64,000 nucleotides of DNA from NCBI GenBank assembly GCA_000827265.1, contig KN834807.1, positions 132,473-196,472 on the forward strand. Reading direction: 5' to 3'. This document shows, in pieces, positions 22,116 through 34,518 of the stretch. Every line of letters begins with the position of its first letter. Position 1 is the first letter of the stretch. A program made the translations under genes and the position numbers. This stretch comes from Collybiopsis luxurians FD-317 M1. Lineage: Eukaryota > Basidiomycota > Agaricomycetes > Agaricales > Omphalotaceae. The notes under the pieces were generated by a model that made no database searches, had not been told where the DNA came from, and saw only the letters and a program-made list of their open reading frames with translations.

Positions 22116-24329
22116 ATGAACTATGACCGGCTCCCTACGACGATCCCAATGTACAATGACGGCTACGACGACCAGCAACAGAATGAGAACTTTGCTTCCT
22201 CATCAGCTTCTGCCTCTGCCTCAGCTTCGTCACCCAATCCTATAGCTCAACAGCACCGACACCGAAAAAAGCCTTCCACCGCCTACGGTTATGGCGGCTA
22301 CGGCTACTCGTCCTATTCGACGTACCCTGCCACCTCTAAACGGCGAAATCCTTCATTATCCCCCGTTCGGACTAGTTCCTCCCAGAGCTGGTCTATTCCA
22401 ATTCCAATACCCATACCGCGTTTCATTCGTCGAATAGGAACATTATTGCTACGAACACCCTTCCACTACCTCCGTTCAAGCTTCCACAATCTCCGACGAA
22501 CCCCTTCCATATCTTCTTCATCCGGAAGACGAATAAACCTCCGCAGAGTCAAAGACCCAACCTCCACTCTACCCAAAATCGTTTTCACCCTTATAATTCT
22601 CGCGTTTTTGCTTCTTCTATATCTCTTGTTAGGGATATACGAACCTCATATCGAACTGGCGTTCTACTCGCGCAAATTTGTTAGAGAGGAGGTGTTGCCC
22701 GTTAAACCCTTGGCTGGCTGTTTCAATCGTCCTAGCAGGAGATATAACGTCACCGAAAGACTGTATGGGCCTAGAATGACCGAAGTTCAGGCGGGGCTAG
22801 AGATGAGGTTCGGGTTGGATTGTTACGAGTTTGCGGGGACAGTGAGGAATCCGAGCAGTCTATCCAGGCACCAGCAGCAGTCTTCGAATCAACCAAGAAC
22901 GCTATTCCATACCTATTGGCGGTCGGATCTGGCCTCATTTGGACCGCGGCAGGAATACATGCTCAAATCATTTTTCGCCACTCAAAACCTCGCCACGTCC
23001 AAGCTTATCCTTTGGAGCAATGGGGACCTGAAGGGGAATCGGATATTGACTGATTATCTACGGCGGTATGGGGACGCCGATGGGGGAAACCGCGAAGATA
23101 ACCCAGAGAGGGGCTCGTTCGAGATTCGGAGGGCTGAGGTTGCGCAGCTGGCTAGAGGGACCGCGTTGGACCCGAACGCGAATACCGAGTATGGGGCGGA
23201 CCAAAAACTATGGGCCCCAATCCATCACCTACCTCTCTTTGACAAAAAGGCCTGGGTCGACGGGGATCTCATCCGTCTCTTACTGCTCTGGAATTACGGC
23301 GGCGTCTGGGTCGATATGGATTTCCTGTTGACGAGGGATCTGGAGCCGTTACTGGAGCACGAGTTTGTTACTCAGTGGGATTGCTACGGGAAGAAGTATA
23401 CGCCCCTTAATGGTGCTCTGATGAGATTCCATGTGCATTCGCCGTATTTATGTGAAGCTTTTCACATAATGGCGACGGATCCCCCTCCCAGGCCACATTC
23501 GACGGATTGGGGAAGCACGTTGTATCTCAAGCTTTACCGGAGCCTGGTGAGCGGCGGGGTTAGGCCGTTCAAGGTTAGTTCTCGATGAAATTGATCCATT
23601 TTAACTCGTTTGGCTGAAGCTGCGGATACGTAGATCCTTCCTTGGTGTTTCACCGACGGCCGTTCGTGTAGACTCGACAACCGACTTCCCGACCCGTTCA
23701 AGGAGGATAACAAAGCTGGGATCGAGTGGTGGAAAGACCAAGCTTCCGAGAGCTCTACATCAACAGCGCGCTGGTGGAATCTATGGCGGAAAGACGATGC
23801 AACCAAGCTGGAAGGGACGACTGTTGACCACTTGGACGTCTCAAGGGGACACACGCACCTCTCTTCATCTTCTACAGCTGATGCGGGCGTCGGTCTCAAT
23901 GCAGCTCCGGGTGACGTAACATACACGGGCAACCCCCCCGCCCTTGCACGAGCGCTTTCGCAGGTTTTTGGGATACATCTACATAATCAGTGGGAAAAGA
24001 GTTATCCATCCGATGGATGGGTCGAGAGGCTACTGTTGAGGAGGTATGAGTCGATCTTGGCTGAAAAGGGTGCTCCGGTAGGCTCGGAGCGTAAGGGAAG
24101 AAAAGAGGGCTTGGGAAGGCCAGAAATTTTCGCGAGAAAGGATTCTGTAGAGGCGAGGGAGGTGGAAGTGGAGGTGGAAATAGAAAAGGAGCACAGGGAA
24201 CCGCGTGTCGTGGACGATGATGGTACACCGAAAAAGATGATTATGAGGAAACGGACCGTGGATGGTGCGGAGGAGGAAGGGGAGGAAGAGGAAGGGACCT
24301 CGCAGTTGGAAGCAGGCACCGTTACATGA
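22116..24329 (+). CDS. GT32-like glycosyltransferase, type II membrane protein with DXD motif
   Basis: Two exons, 22116-23573 and 23634-24329, giving 717 codons. The N-terminal 150 residues are Ser/Tyr/Arg-rich cytosolic tail with a serine-alanine run. A single membrane anchor follows at about residues 152-175 (VFTLIILAFLLLLYLLLGIY). The luminal domain has TLFHTYWRSD, LILWSNGD and DLIRLLLLWNYGGVWVDMDF. The last includes the metal-binding DMD (DXD) at about residue 398, typical of the Gly_transf_sug/OCH1-like group. Such enzymes add sugars from nucleotide donors in the Golgi. The second exon adds WCFTDGRSCRLDNR, a second conserved part (VFGIHLHNQWEKSYPSDGWV), and then a charged, glutamate-rich tail of about 100 residues without family resemblance. 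I use the ATG at 22116; earlier in-frame codons are not ATG. Acceptor sugar unknown. Confidence 0.88.
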
Positions 24330-26646
24330 CTCTCAGCTCATAGATCCTACGATTGACTTTTCTTTACATATTGTTCCGCAATCTGGAGTTGTGTAAGTCA
24401 TTCAAAGTACTTAGCAAGCACATAGTATACGGTAGTATGCTTAATCATAATCGGAAGATATCCTAATCGTCGCAGGCTGCTACACGTTTCCTTTCTTCGA
24501 GAATTCGCACGCTCTCTCTTAGTCCTCGTGGTGCACATCTCGGCGGGACTGGAATCTACACTCGTGATGGCTTTTGAGCCTCAAAGACCACATCTTCAGA
24601 GGAAACAGTACTTACCTGCACTACGAAGCATGCCAGAAGGAGGGTCTGTGGGGTATTGCTAAGCTGGCATCCGACACAATGCGCAAACCCTATAATCCAG
24701 ATGAGGCTACCTGCAAAATCGAGGGACGAACTGCCTACAAACAGGATGATGTGGAATGCTTTCATTAGACTACCGACTCACCCTACGAGACAGTAGTACA
24801 TAGATAAACAAAATAACAGACTGTTACGATCTCTATGATACTATCGCTCATGATGATCGAGTGACGGATTGTCCAAGCTTCCAGCCTATTACTAGAACTC
24901 AGGCTAGTGAATTTGAGTGCATACTTTAACTGCTGGCATCATTATCCACCTTCTCGTTTGCCGACAGATCTTGGAAGATTATGCTGTTCAAACGAGCGAA
25001 AAAATCAAAGTGCCCCACGAACCTTAAAAGTACCCCGGACATAAAGTGCCCCCAACTTCAAAAGTGCACCCGCTTAGAATTTTTTTCAGAAGAGAACCTA
25101 AAATGGAAACCGGCAAAGGTCCGGTAATGTATAACCGGAGTCCAAGCCGGCACGTGATAGGGTCGATATTGCTCACCAGTCACGCTGGTTTATTCTCCTA
25201 TAACACAACAGACAACAAGTAGTTGCAGTAGAATTCCTGAAATATTAAGTTGATGAATTATGCAGTGATATAGAAAGCAAAAAGAGCAGTTTTTAACTCT
25301 CTAAAGATCTAGGAAATGTCAATGAAGTAGATAATGCTCAAATAGGCAATGACTCGTGACAATCCATGAGCAATATCGGGTCTCGCACGTGATGACCTGG
25401 ATTCCGGTTAGACTTTATCATGGAGGAAGCGGCCGAAAAGCGGCGAGAAACAGACCGTTCTGAGTTGGCTGTTGTCTTGAGGTAGAGTAATTCGACTGTG
25501 TGGATTTTGGCTTCGTCTTCTGTAAGCAGAGAATTTGCGGTAGCTGATACATGTGCTGAATCATGGGCTTTCATTACCATATTCAATACTGTTGGATTAG
25601 ACCAGGCTCCACGGCCTCTAAAAGGGAAAGACAAGGTCAATTCAAATAGGCATAGAACCCTCGGCAAATGCACAAGTGTCTCGTATCTGCTACAAACTCT
25701 AAGTCTTAAGACTAATATGAAATTCTTGGAGTGTGGCTGCGCAGCGATGGCTGACAGAATAAGTGAACGCCGGACTAGCACAACAAATATCCCAACAAAC
25801 ACTAGTGCTGGGGAGGGTCAGGTCGGGCCTAGTTGGAGTCAAGGACATTCCTTGAAAAAACATCTTAGGCAGCCTTAGTATTCCTGAAGATCCCTGGTCT
25901 CTGAGAACTCTGAAGGTATTTAAAATGACCCACAAAGATCCTGAGGCTGACTAAGATCTGGGGAGGGGGTATTTCTGGGCAACCTAGGCTGAGAGGTATT
26001 TGTCCTAATAAGTTGTCCTGAGCATGTCAAAGCAATGTTCATCTTAAGGTCTTAATTAAGGGTATCTATCTAACTTACAGTCTTAATGTTTAATTTGGCC
26101 TTGAATAATTTCAAAATAAGGGCTAGTTAAGGCATTATTACAAAATTCAATTTCTGCTCTTGTAATCATCCCCAGATCCTTCTTTTATACTGTTTTCCCA
26201 CATTTTGTCCCCCTTCTTGCCCTCCTTTTATGCCAACAGCTCCATAGTAAGCAATGCTTCCTTGCTCCACTCAATCTGGCAGCAAGTACTTGAACATGAA
26301 AGTTACATCACCATTCTCCCACTGAACTCCTCCAAAAAGTACCTCAATAGAAAAATAAACTGGACTTCCTGCAACATCATTCCGAATGAGTAATGTGACC
26401 AACTGTAACAGCTGGAAAAAAATTTCATTTGAGAAGTCACATGTTATTTAAGCCTCTTAATTGAGCAGATTAACCTGGGCATTGAAGTTAACCCTTTGTT
26501 AATTAAGAAAACAAGGCCTTAACTTAATTAAGAAAACAAGGCCTTAACTTAATTAAGACCTTAGGTCTTAAGACAAACACTGTGTCCAAGCTAGCAGACC
26601 CACCTAGTTCACAGATCCTATATAGTACCTAGGAATATTCAATGAA
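24330..26646. other. Long intergenic region with repeat remnants
   Basis: No gene supported. From about 25006 to 25075 four imperfect units of the type AAAGTGCCCC occur in a row. From about 25850 to 26015 a sequence related to the MITE at 26647 lies in decayed form (TTAGGCAGCC ... GGGGGTATTTCTGGGCAACC). CpG becomes rare from about 25900 onward. Confidence 0.5.
26501..26550. repeat. Exact 25-bp tandem duplication
   Basis: Two identical 25-bp units, 26501-26525 and 26526-26550, each beginning AATTAAGAAAACAAGGCC; a third start (AATTAAGACC) follows. Recent slippage or TE footprint. Confidence 0.9.
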
Positions 26647-26861
26647 CATCAGCAAATTTACCTTTAGCCTAGGCTGTCCAGAGACACCCCCCAAATCCTG
26701 GGAAGCTTTGAGGTGCCCTGAGAGCTCTGGGCACCTTTGGGCATCTCTGAGAGCAGCTGGAAAGCTCTGAAAGCAAAAGAAAAGCTTTCAGAGTTCCCAG
26801 AGAGCCCAGAATTTAGGGGGTGTCTCTGGGTAGCCTGGGCTGAAAAGTAGTTTTGCTGATG
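26647..26861. mobile_element. 215-bp MITE (copy 1)
   Basis: Left end CATCAGCAAATTTACC and right end (reverse complement) CATCAGCAAAACTACT. The inverted match continues for about 57 bp through AGAGACACCCCC. It has exactly the length of the copies at 45452 and 59255. Confidence 0.85.
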
Positions 26862-27299
26862 AAGAGTGGTCCAGCTTAGAAGAACTTCCTTTAGTGGCTC
26901 AAGGAGCATTGGACAAAGTGTCCATCAGTTGCACCTGCAAAAATATCTTCAGCCTAGATTGCCTCAAGCCCTATAGCTCAGCTAATAGGAAATGAGGTCC
27001 CTGCTGGTAAAGTACTTTGCTAAATGTATAGGATATCATATCCTTTCCTTCAGTGAGATATTTGATATAAAAATTCCAGAACACAGTAATTTACATTGCA
27101 GAAAAATAAAACTTCATTCTGAGTTTGTCATCATCCCAATGCATTTTACCAAATTGAAACTTTGTTAGCAGTATCAACATAATGCATAGCCTGCATAGTT
27201 AGCACTGTCTTAAATTATACTAAGAGTACATTCTGAACACTTAACCAGATATATATATCAATCTCCATTGCAATTCAATGTAATAATCACAGTAGGCCA

Positions 27300-27351
27300 A
27301 GGTAAGGTCATAAATGAAGCTCAAAATATCAGGATGGTTTTTCCCAATCAC
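27300..27351 (-). pseudogene. Decayed extra TPR unit beyond the stop of the NB-ARC/TPR gene
   Basis: Plus-strand ATATCAGGATGG...CCAATCACTTATG matches the unit sequence GTATCAGGATGG...CCAATCACTTGTT of the repeats upstream. The array was once longer and was cut by a stop after LLLSS. Confidence 0.75.
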
Positions 27352-30300
27352 TTATGAACTCAACAGCAGGACTTCTTCTTCAAGCTTTGCAGCTTTCTCC
27401 AGCTTACCACGGGCGCGGTATGTCATAGCAAGGTTATTCATGGAAGTCAAAGTATCAGGATGGTGCTCCCCAATCACTTGTTTAGACAGCAGAAGCACCT
27501 CCTCTTCAAGCTTTTCTGCTTCTTCCAACTTACCACAGTAATGGTAGGTTATAGCAAGGTTGGCCATGGAAGTTAAGGTATCAGGATGGTGCTCCCCAAT
27601 GACTTGTTTGCGCAGCAAAAGTACCTCCTTTTGAAGCTTTTCAGCTTCTTCCAGCTTACCACAGTGACGGTAGGTCATAGCCAGGTTACCCATGGCTGTC
27701 AAAGTATGAGGATGGTGTTCCCCAATCACTTGTTTACACAGTAGAAGCACCTCCTTTCCAAGCTTTTCAGCTTCCTCCAGCTTACCAAGAGCATGGTAGG
27801 TCATAGCAAGGTTGATCATGGAAGTCAAAGTATCAGGATGGCGTTCCCCAATCACTTGTTTAGATAGCAGAATTACCTCCTCTTCAAGCTTTTCTGCTTC
27901 CTCCAGTTTACCACAGTGATGGTAGGTCATAGCAAGGTTAGCCATGGAAGTCAAAGTATGAGGATGGTGTTCCCCAATCACTTGTTTTCGCAGCATAAGC
28001 ACCTCCTCATGAAGCATTTTAGCTTTCTCCAGCTTACCACAGTTATTGTAGGTCATAGCAAGGTTACCCATGGATCTCAAGGTATGAGGATGATGTTCTC
28101 CAATCACTTGTTTCCGCAGCAGAAGCACCTTCTCTCCTAGCTTTTCTGCTTTATCCAGCTTACCACGATGATGGTAGGTTGCAGCAAGGTTAGCCATGGA
28201 AGTCAAAGTATGAGGATGGTGTTTTCCAATCACTCGTTTCCGTAGCCGCAGTACCTCCTCTTCTAGCTTTTCAGCTTTCTCCAGCTTACCACAGTAATGG
28301 TAAGTCAAAGCAAGGTCAGCCATAGAAGTTAAGGTATCAGGGTGATCTTCCCCAATAACTTGTTTGTGCAGCAGAATCACTTTCTCTCTGAGAACCTCAG
28401 CCTGGGCCCAGTACCCACAAGTTTCAAAAATCTTTGCCATGCATATTTGTGTATAAATTGTAGGAAGCTGTTTCCATTTGATATATTGTGCATGCACTAA
28501 TAATTGCCTTCGGAATGAGTAATCCTCCTCACTATCCCCTAACGGAGTTGCATATGCCAGCAGCATTGCTGCTCCCATCTCCAATTGGGTATGCTGCAAA
28601 GTTGTTTCATGTGCACACTCATGAATTATTGAGTGAAACATCAAGTATCCTTCCCTGGAGTTATATGCGGCTAAGGAAAATTGACACAATTCATCAATGC
28701 TACTGTCTAGCAAGTCTCCCTTCAGAAAGCAGGACAGAAATTTCTCCATCTCTGTCTTCCCCGGATTGTCAGCTTCAATCTCCAAGAGATCATTGTCTTT
28801 GAAATTGGTTGCACGCTTGAATATATCTACTGGAATGGCAGTAGCATGCAGGAAGCTGCAAATTTGCATTAAATATTTTGTTCGTTCACTGAGCCTTTCA
28901 AAACTCAGCATAAAAGCACTGGACACAGTTTGTGAGTAGGCATCCCGTGACTGCATTCTATAACTAAGAAGCTTCTGCTTCTGCTGCTCAAATTGAAGCA
29001 GATAGTTACTCAGCCCACATGTTGGGCTTACTTGAATATAAGCTCCAGCTGTGGAGACAGCCAGAGCATGGCAGCCAAGAGCAGTAACAATTGCCTGTGC
29101 TGAATCATAGTCATCCTTGGAGGGTTCTATATGTGCATGTTTTAAAAGTAGGTTCATGGCACTGTTCCTGTCAAGATCCCCAAGATCAATGTGATGTTTA
29201 AGATAACTCAATTGTGCTGTTTGTCTGAGACGGCTGGTGACAATTACATTCCCATGGTTGCAAACAGGAATATAGTTTTTCAGGAGCACCTCCCTATCAT
29301 CTGCATTATCAAAAATGCAAAGCCAATTTCCTTGAGTACTTGCTAGGAAATTTCGGACATTTTCCACTTCTTCACCCACACCTAGAGCCTTTCCAAGCTT
29401 TTTGAAATCTTCTGCAAGTGTGGCATTAGAGCTAGCATCAAAGAACCAGACATTGGAAAATCTGTCCAAGCTGACTGTTATTTTGCTAACTTCTTTTTTT
29501 AATTTGGAATAGCCTTACCTTGCAAGATTATTAGCAACAAATCTGAGTACCACTTGTGTTTTCCCGGCTCCACCAGCTGCCACAATTGTAACAACACGCT
29601 GTTTTAGCTGCAAGCTTGATTTGACATGCTTTCCCAGCTCCTGTATTTCTTCCCAGCTTGCTGAATTTGGAATTTCAAAAGCTTCTTCTGAGACTTTTCT
29701 GGCCATCTCGCGATTGGAGCCTGTAATGAGGATAGGTGCATGGAGCCATTTTGGAAGATGATCTTCTAATGCCAAAGATAGATCCATATTTTTTAAAATT
29801 ATGATTGTGTTTTCTGAAACAAACTGAGACCCTTTGATTTTTTTGTAAAAGGTCTTGTGAAGAGCCTCAACTGAACTTGCATCCAAATTGATAGCAGTAC
29901 ACCTAACTCTGATTAACTTCTTTAACTGGATTCAAATTTCAAATTAGCATTTACCATTTCATGTGGTTCTTGATAAAATTTTCAACCTCTTTTCTCTTCG
30001 GACTGTAAAGGGCAATCACTGGGGGTGAGAATATTTTTGAAAGCCAAGAAAGTACATCATCTCTTCCCACAAAGTGTTGACTTGGGAAGGGACAAACGAG
30101 AACTTTTGACGTCCATTCAATTCCTGTGCCGCTAGTGTTTTGAAAGTCACTGTTGTGGTCTGTTGTAATATTTAGATTCCCTTGTACATTGTAGAATTCC
30201 CCATTGGCGAGGACATGGTGTGCACCAGAAAAGAATGCCCCCGAAAACAAAGAATTGGTGGGAACTGATGATTGCTCTGCAGGCTGTTGAGTGGCTGGAG

Positions 30301-30394
30301 TTCCTCTATCTTTATTTCCGCTTTGCTTGCTTTTCTTTTCCGAAGAGCTGAGCTGCAGCAATTGGCGCCAGCCAAGTTCTTTCTTCTGTGCCAT
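27352..30394 (-). CDS. NB-ARC/TPR NOD-like receptor with two nucleotide-binding-like modules
   Basis: Exon 1 runs from the ATG at 30394 to about 29955, exon 2 from about 29930 to 29519, exon 3 from 29461 to 27352. The exon 2/3 join (GTAAGG..ACAG) is exact. The exon 1/2 join is unresolved: the obvious GTAAAT donor near 29953 gives a stop. The N-terminus has AHHVLANGEFYNVQGNLNIT, like the glycine motif of the other NLRs here. FVGRDDVLSWLSKIF begins a first module whose P-loop place reads ALYSPKRKEVENF (no GxGKT). It continues with AINLDASSVEAL, TIIILKNMD and LHAPILITGSNREMA. The second module is canonical: IVAAGGAGKTQVVLRFV, WFFDASSNATL, WLCIFDNADD, GNVIVTSR. Eight nearly uniform 42-residue TPR units (IGEHHPHTLTSMANLAMTYH type) end the protein. 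Fungal NB-ARC/TPR proteins act in non-self recognition. CpG-poor but largely open. Confidence 0.8.
27370..28380 (-). repeat. Eight 126-bp tandem units encoding TPR repeats
   Basis: Period of 126 bp, visible as GGTCATAGC-type words at 27545, 27671, 27797, 27923 and so on. Units are highly similar at DNA level, variable mainly at a few codons (for example H/D/R/Y at the same places). Confidence 0.9.
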
Positions 30395-31690
30395 GATGGG
30401 CAAGATGGGGGTCAGAATGAAAGATGTTTATGAGCTCGGCTGTGCATTCTGATATGTATTCTTCACGTGTTTAGTGCTCGTTGTGTGGGGATGTCATCTG
30501 TCACATGCCAGAAAAAAATCAGCTGATTAAAACATTGTCTGGTGAAGAAATGGTGAAGAAGAGCAGTTCGACATTGCTCCGTTTGAAGTCCGATTGTACT
30601 CAATCCATGAAGGTTTATGGCGCAGGATTTTGGGCTTACAGCTGTTTGCAAAAAGTTTTGCCCGTTCGAGTTTTTCAACAGCTGTTCATTTGTATTTGAT
30701 ATTTGATCCGATATTTCTATTTAGTTTCGAATCATCTCATTTGTACCGCGCGTTTTGTAGTGTCCACCTTGAAGAAATGGATGAATTTTGACGACTTTCA
30801 AAGATACCTGAGTATTTGTAAAGTGAGCCTTAGAAGCGACGTCGTATGAGTATCACAACATGGTGAATTCACTGACGTAACGCGACACACTAGCCGAAAT
30901 TGATCCGTGGCATTACAACTGACAGCGTCCGGAGTCCTGATACTTCATGAGGAATTCGCAGTTCGGTTCAAACTGCCGAGGTACGGCATAGTCCCTATGT
31001 CACGCTGGAGGACCCCTTCGGTTTTGTTCATTTGTCCAAGGCTCAAATGAACATAAACTATTGAGAAAATTGATACATAGACTCTAAATAGCCTGCACAT
31101 CCTCAACGTGAGCTTTTTTTGCTGTTCCTGATGATTTATGTAGAATCACGCTCTGACTTTTGAGTGTTTTTTATCTCCCATTCGCTTGTCCCTCCAAAGT
31201 TTCCCATTCTAAGTTGGTGGAACACTTAATTAGTAACAAGATAGTTTGCATACAAGATATCGAGACTAAAGAGGGTCTCGAACACTCAGATCAAGCATTT
31301 TTCAAAAATTACAAGTTCCCTGTTGCCGTAAGATCTCTGTCAACCATAGTACCATGGTTGCACAAAGGACATGTATGCTGGTTGGCAATCTCTCTCTCAT
31401 CACTTGACACCCTGCCATTGGTAGTGGGCCAACACTGCTGCGTGGCAGTTACTCATGCCCTGCGTGGTGACTCAAACGCTGCCACTGCAGCTTAGTCTAG
31501 ACCCAAAATGGTTTACAATTCATTATCATGACAACAGCTTTAATACATTACTTTGTGTCATCAGTATTACACCACTAATATAAAATTGCCTGTAAAGGAT
31601 CAGGCACAGAATTCACCACCACAAAAACTCAGCATTTTGTTACATTCCATGCATTCATAAATATGCAGAGCACAGTGGTGACCAGCCACA
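30395..31690. other. Intergenic, no gene seen
   Basis: Promoter side of the NB-ARC/TPR gene and beyond. No coding frame with resemblance or splice support; CpG content normal. Confidence 0.45.
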
Positions 31691-32324
31691 AGATGCTGTA
31701 TTATAAACTCTGAGCAGCTTCTGTGGCACTACAAGAAGGTACTTGAATGGCAGACTTCTTGGGCAACAATGTTTGATGGCTCGAATGCAGCCATGATTGA
31801 GGACCAACTAAATGTTCTCCAGGATCCAAGACAATGCTGCCTGCAGTCCCCTTCGAAGATCTTGATACACAACCTGACCCAACTGTCAATGGTAAGCAAT
31901 CCAATAGTTCTTACTAGATAGACTCACCATACTCCTTAATCTAGGCATACACAGTCTCAATCTATCATCATTCAACTGCATGGCTCTTACACAGTTTGCT
32001 CCTGATGGTGAGACACTTTCTGATGCCCATTTTCTAGCAGCTGAGACTCCGGAACAACTCGAGCGAAATTCACATTCAGAAGATGAGGAGTCAAGCATGT
32101 ATCCCATAGTCCATCCATTACGGCTTACTTCAGAACAGCCAACATCTGAAGCAGTCGGTGCGCCATCAAACACAAATACCTTTTCTGGCAGTAAGGTTCT
32201 GCGACAGGGCACGGCTCAATACCAGACAATGCTGTCATTCGGTTCCGGCTCCGCTGAACAACCTATTGCCACAAATCAACGAACCAAAAGCTTGAAAGAC
32301 AGGCTGGGCAAGAAACGAGAGTGA
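31691..32324 (+). CDS. Unrecognised possible two-exon gene fragment
   Basis: A plus-strand open stretch near 31710-31890 (LWHYKKVLEWQTSWATMFDG) is followed by GTAAGC at 31892 and a CTAG acceptor at 31943. An open frame of 114 codons (31980-32321) then has acidic/Ser-rich sequence (TPEQLERNSHSEDEESSMYP) and a basic end KSLKDRLGKKRE. I recognise no family and the two parts do not join convincingly in frame. It may be the 3' end of an old mobile-element gene. Confidence 0.25.
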
Positions 32325-34518
32325 GAATGTGCACTCTGTAGTTTCTATCAATTCCCTCAAGCCGCAACATGCAGTGGAAGAGGTGGGCTGGAGAAGTGCT
32401 ATAAGGGAGTTTGTAAATACCCGAGTATCGGTACTGCTCGAGTTTGATGAAAATCATAGATTTGTTGATTATGCTCATGGCGCCGAAGGGTAAATAAAAT
32501 GAATGAGCTTATCAGGTTCTTTCGGTGCAGCATGAATATAGTACCACAGTGACCACTAGCTGTAATTGACAAACTGGCAAGACTCTGCTGTAGTACTGCA
32601 TTGGAGTGACCAGAAAAAAACCCTTCAAGCAGAGGATGGCGAGGGAACCGGCAATAAGGAGCAAGCGGGCAGAGTAATATACATGGTCAGGATGAGAACA
32701 AATATATAATATTGCAAAGAAGACTGAGAACACACCATAATGAACCTATTGAAGCCGAATGTATAAACGACAATTCTCAATCCACAGCCTATTTATACAA
32801 ACATTTGGGCCAGACATAGGCCCTTGTACCGACCCTTTACTCTTTGCTTGTCCAAAGCTGTAGATTCGATTCTGTCGGTCCCAGTGGCTGAGGGTATCCC
32901 TGTGACACTTCCACAAAAGTCCATATATAGACCATGCAACGTAAATATCAAGAGCCACAATCTCCACACTGCTATTACATGTCACATCGTGCCAACGACC
33001 GCGAAATCGTCGAGTTCGGGATCGACTCAGTCGTCTGGTGCGATTTCCGCTTGGCTTCCATTAGAGACAAGCCGAGCTGGACAACCGGAGTCGCCGGTCT
33101 AATCGGCTCATTGCCGCAATCTCAGGTAAGCAAGTCGCAAAGCATTCGACAAAGGGATCAGTCGACTGACAGGGAATCCTAAAGAAGGTGCATACTTGGT
33201 AAAAAGTGGCTCTAATGTCCCCCAGACATGAAATGGAAAGATCTCCCTCTTCCCCCTCCCCGTCCTCCCGATCCTCCCGATCCTCCTGTTGCTGGTCGAC
33301 AGTGTTTTCTGCGAGAACCTTTACTCTGGCTAATTCCAATAGACAGCTGGGACCAAACTTCAAGTTCATGCCCCTTCAAACCAGCCGAGCCATGATCAAT
33401 GCCGGCGAAAAAGGAGAGTATCGATGAAAAGTTGACCCACCTGAGTTAGAGTAGGGAGGATTTAGAGTTCATTTCCAAGTGCCCTAGATAGTCTTTTGAA
33501 AGCATTCATATTAATATTAGGAAGGGATCAAGTTGGGATCCAGAGTAGGAACTGTAACTGCAAAGAACGCCATGCATCCACCAAGTGGCACTGAAGTGCT
33601 GAATGTTAGAGTTAACAAAATACTATTAATATCACTCAGAGTAAGATAGAAAACTCTAAGTATAGAATACCTAATGAAATACCATTAATATCACTGTACA
33701 GATATAATCAGTATGTAGTTAGAAGGAATAGAATAATCAAGCTCACCTCAGAGTAAGATAGAAACTCCGAGGAGGCTGTCGCTACAATACAAAATATATA
33801 AGTAAAGTAAAAATGCTTCCGTTGACTCGACCGCCAGCTGAACAGACTATGAAACAAGAAGGAAAAATAGATGCGGCGGCTAGGCACAGCTTTGCCTGTA
33901 TGTACGTATCTCCAACACTGAAGGGGCTTGGGTGTTTAGTAAATTAATTTCATGTCTTTATCCAGTCCAAAAAGGCATGGATTGAGTTACACCAAATTCT
34001 CAAAAATTAGACTCAGGTCTTTCTCATAGCTCTATGCTAAAAGCTCTGGATAGTTTACAAGGTAGATCTCCGTTCTCCTTTTTTCTTCTTTCTTACGACT
34101 TGAAAAAGCTGAAAAATTCCAAATATCCACAGACACATGCCATAAGGCCATTGTTTTTGCAAGCGTGTAATGGGGAATCTCTTTCTTTATCTTCCTGTAG
34201 TCATTGTTGCGCAGGAGCGCAGGGAGTGCGACAATTGACAAAAGAGGAAAGAGATCATTGGTGCACAAGTGTACCAACTATCTCTACCACAAGACCATAG
34301 CCCCAATACCGTAAAGTCTGTAGCAGAAGACCCGGAACTGAACGGTGTGCTCGGGTACTTCTAGCCTGGTTCGGGAGGTAGACTGTATCATAGGCATAGA
34401 GAAGGTCTTCCCAACCAATTCATGGAGTGGGCAGTAGTGCTTGGCACATAGAAATCTTGAACGAAGAAAAGAAGACTATATGATATATTGGTCACCACTG
34501 AATTTTTTGTGCGCCGGA
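32325..34518. other. Intergenic, no gene seen
   Basis: Downstream of the Ca2+-ATPase gene. It includes a short internal duplication (33617-33660 and 33680-33770, sharing ATTAATATCACT and GAGTAAGATAGAAA) and CTCCCGATC repeats at 33264-33285. No supported coding region. Confidence 0.45.

Noticed and set aside
22820..23331. Alternative-frame open stretches within the glycosyltransferase
   Set aside because: They overlap the DXD-containing frame and have no motif.
24574..24768. Short plus-strand frame after the glycosyltransferase
   Set aside because: 64 codons, no motif, no conserved context.
32810..32900. Possible tRNA (sequence GATTCGATTC)
   Set aside because: B-box is imperfect and no acceptor or anticodon stems can be folded by eye.
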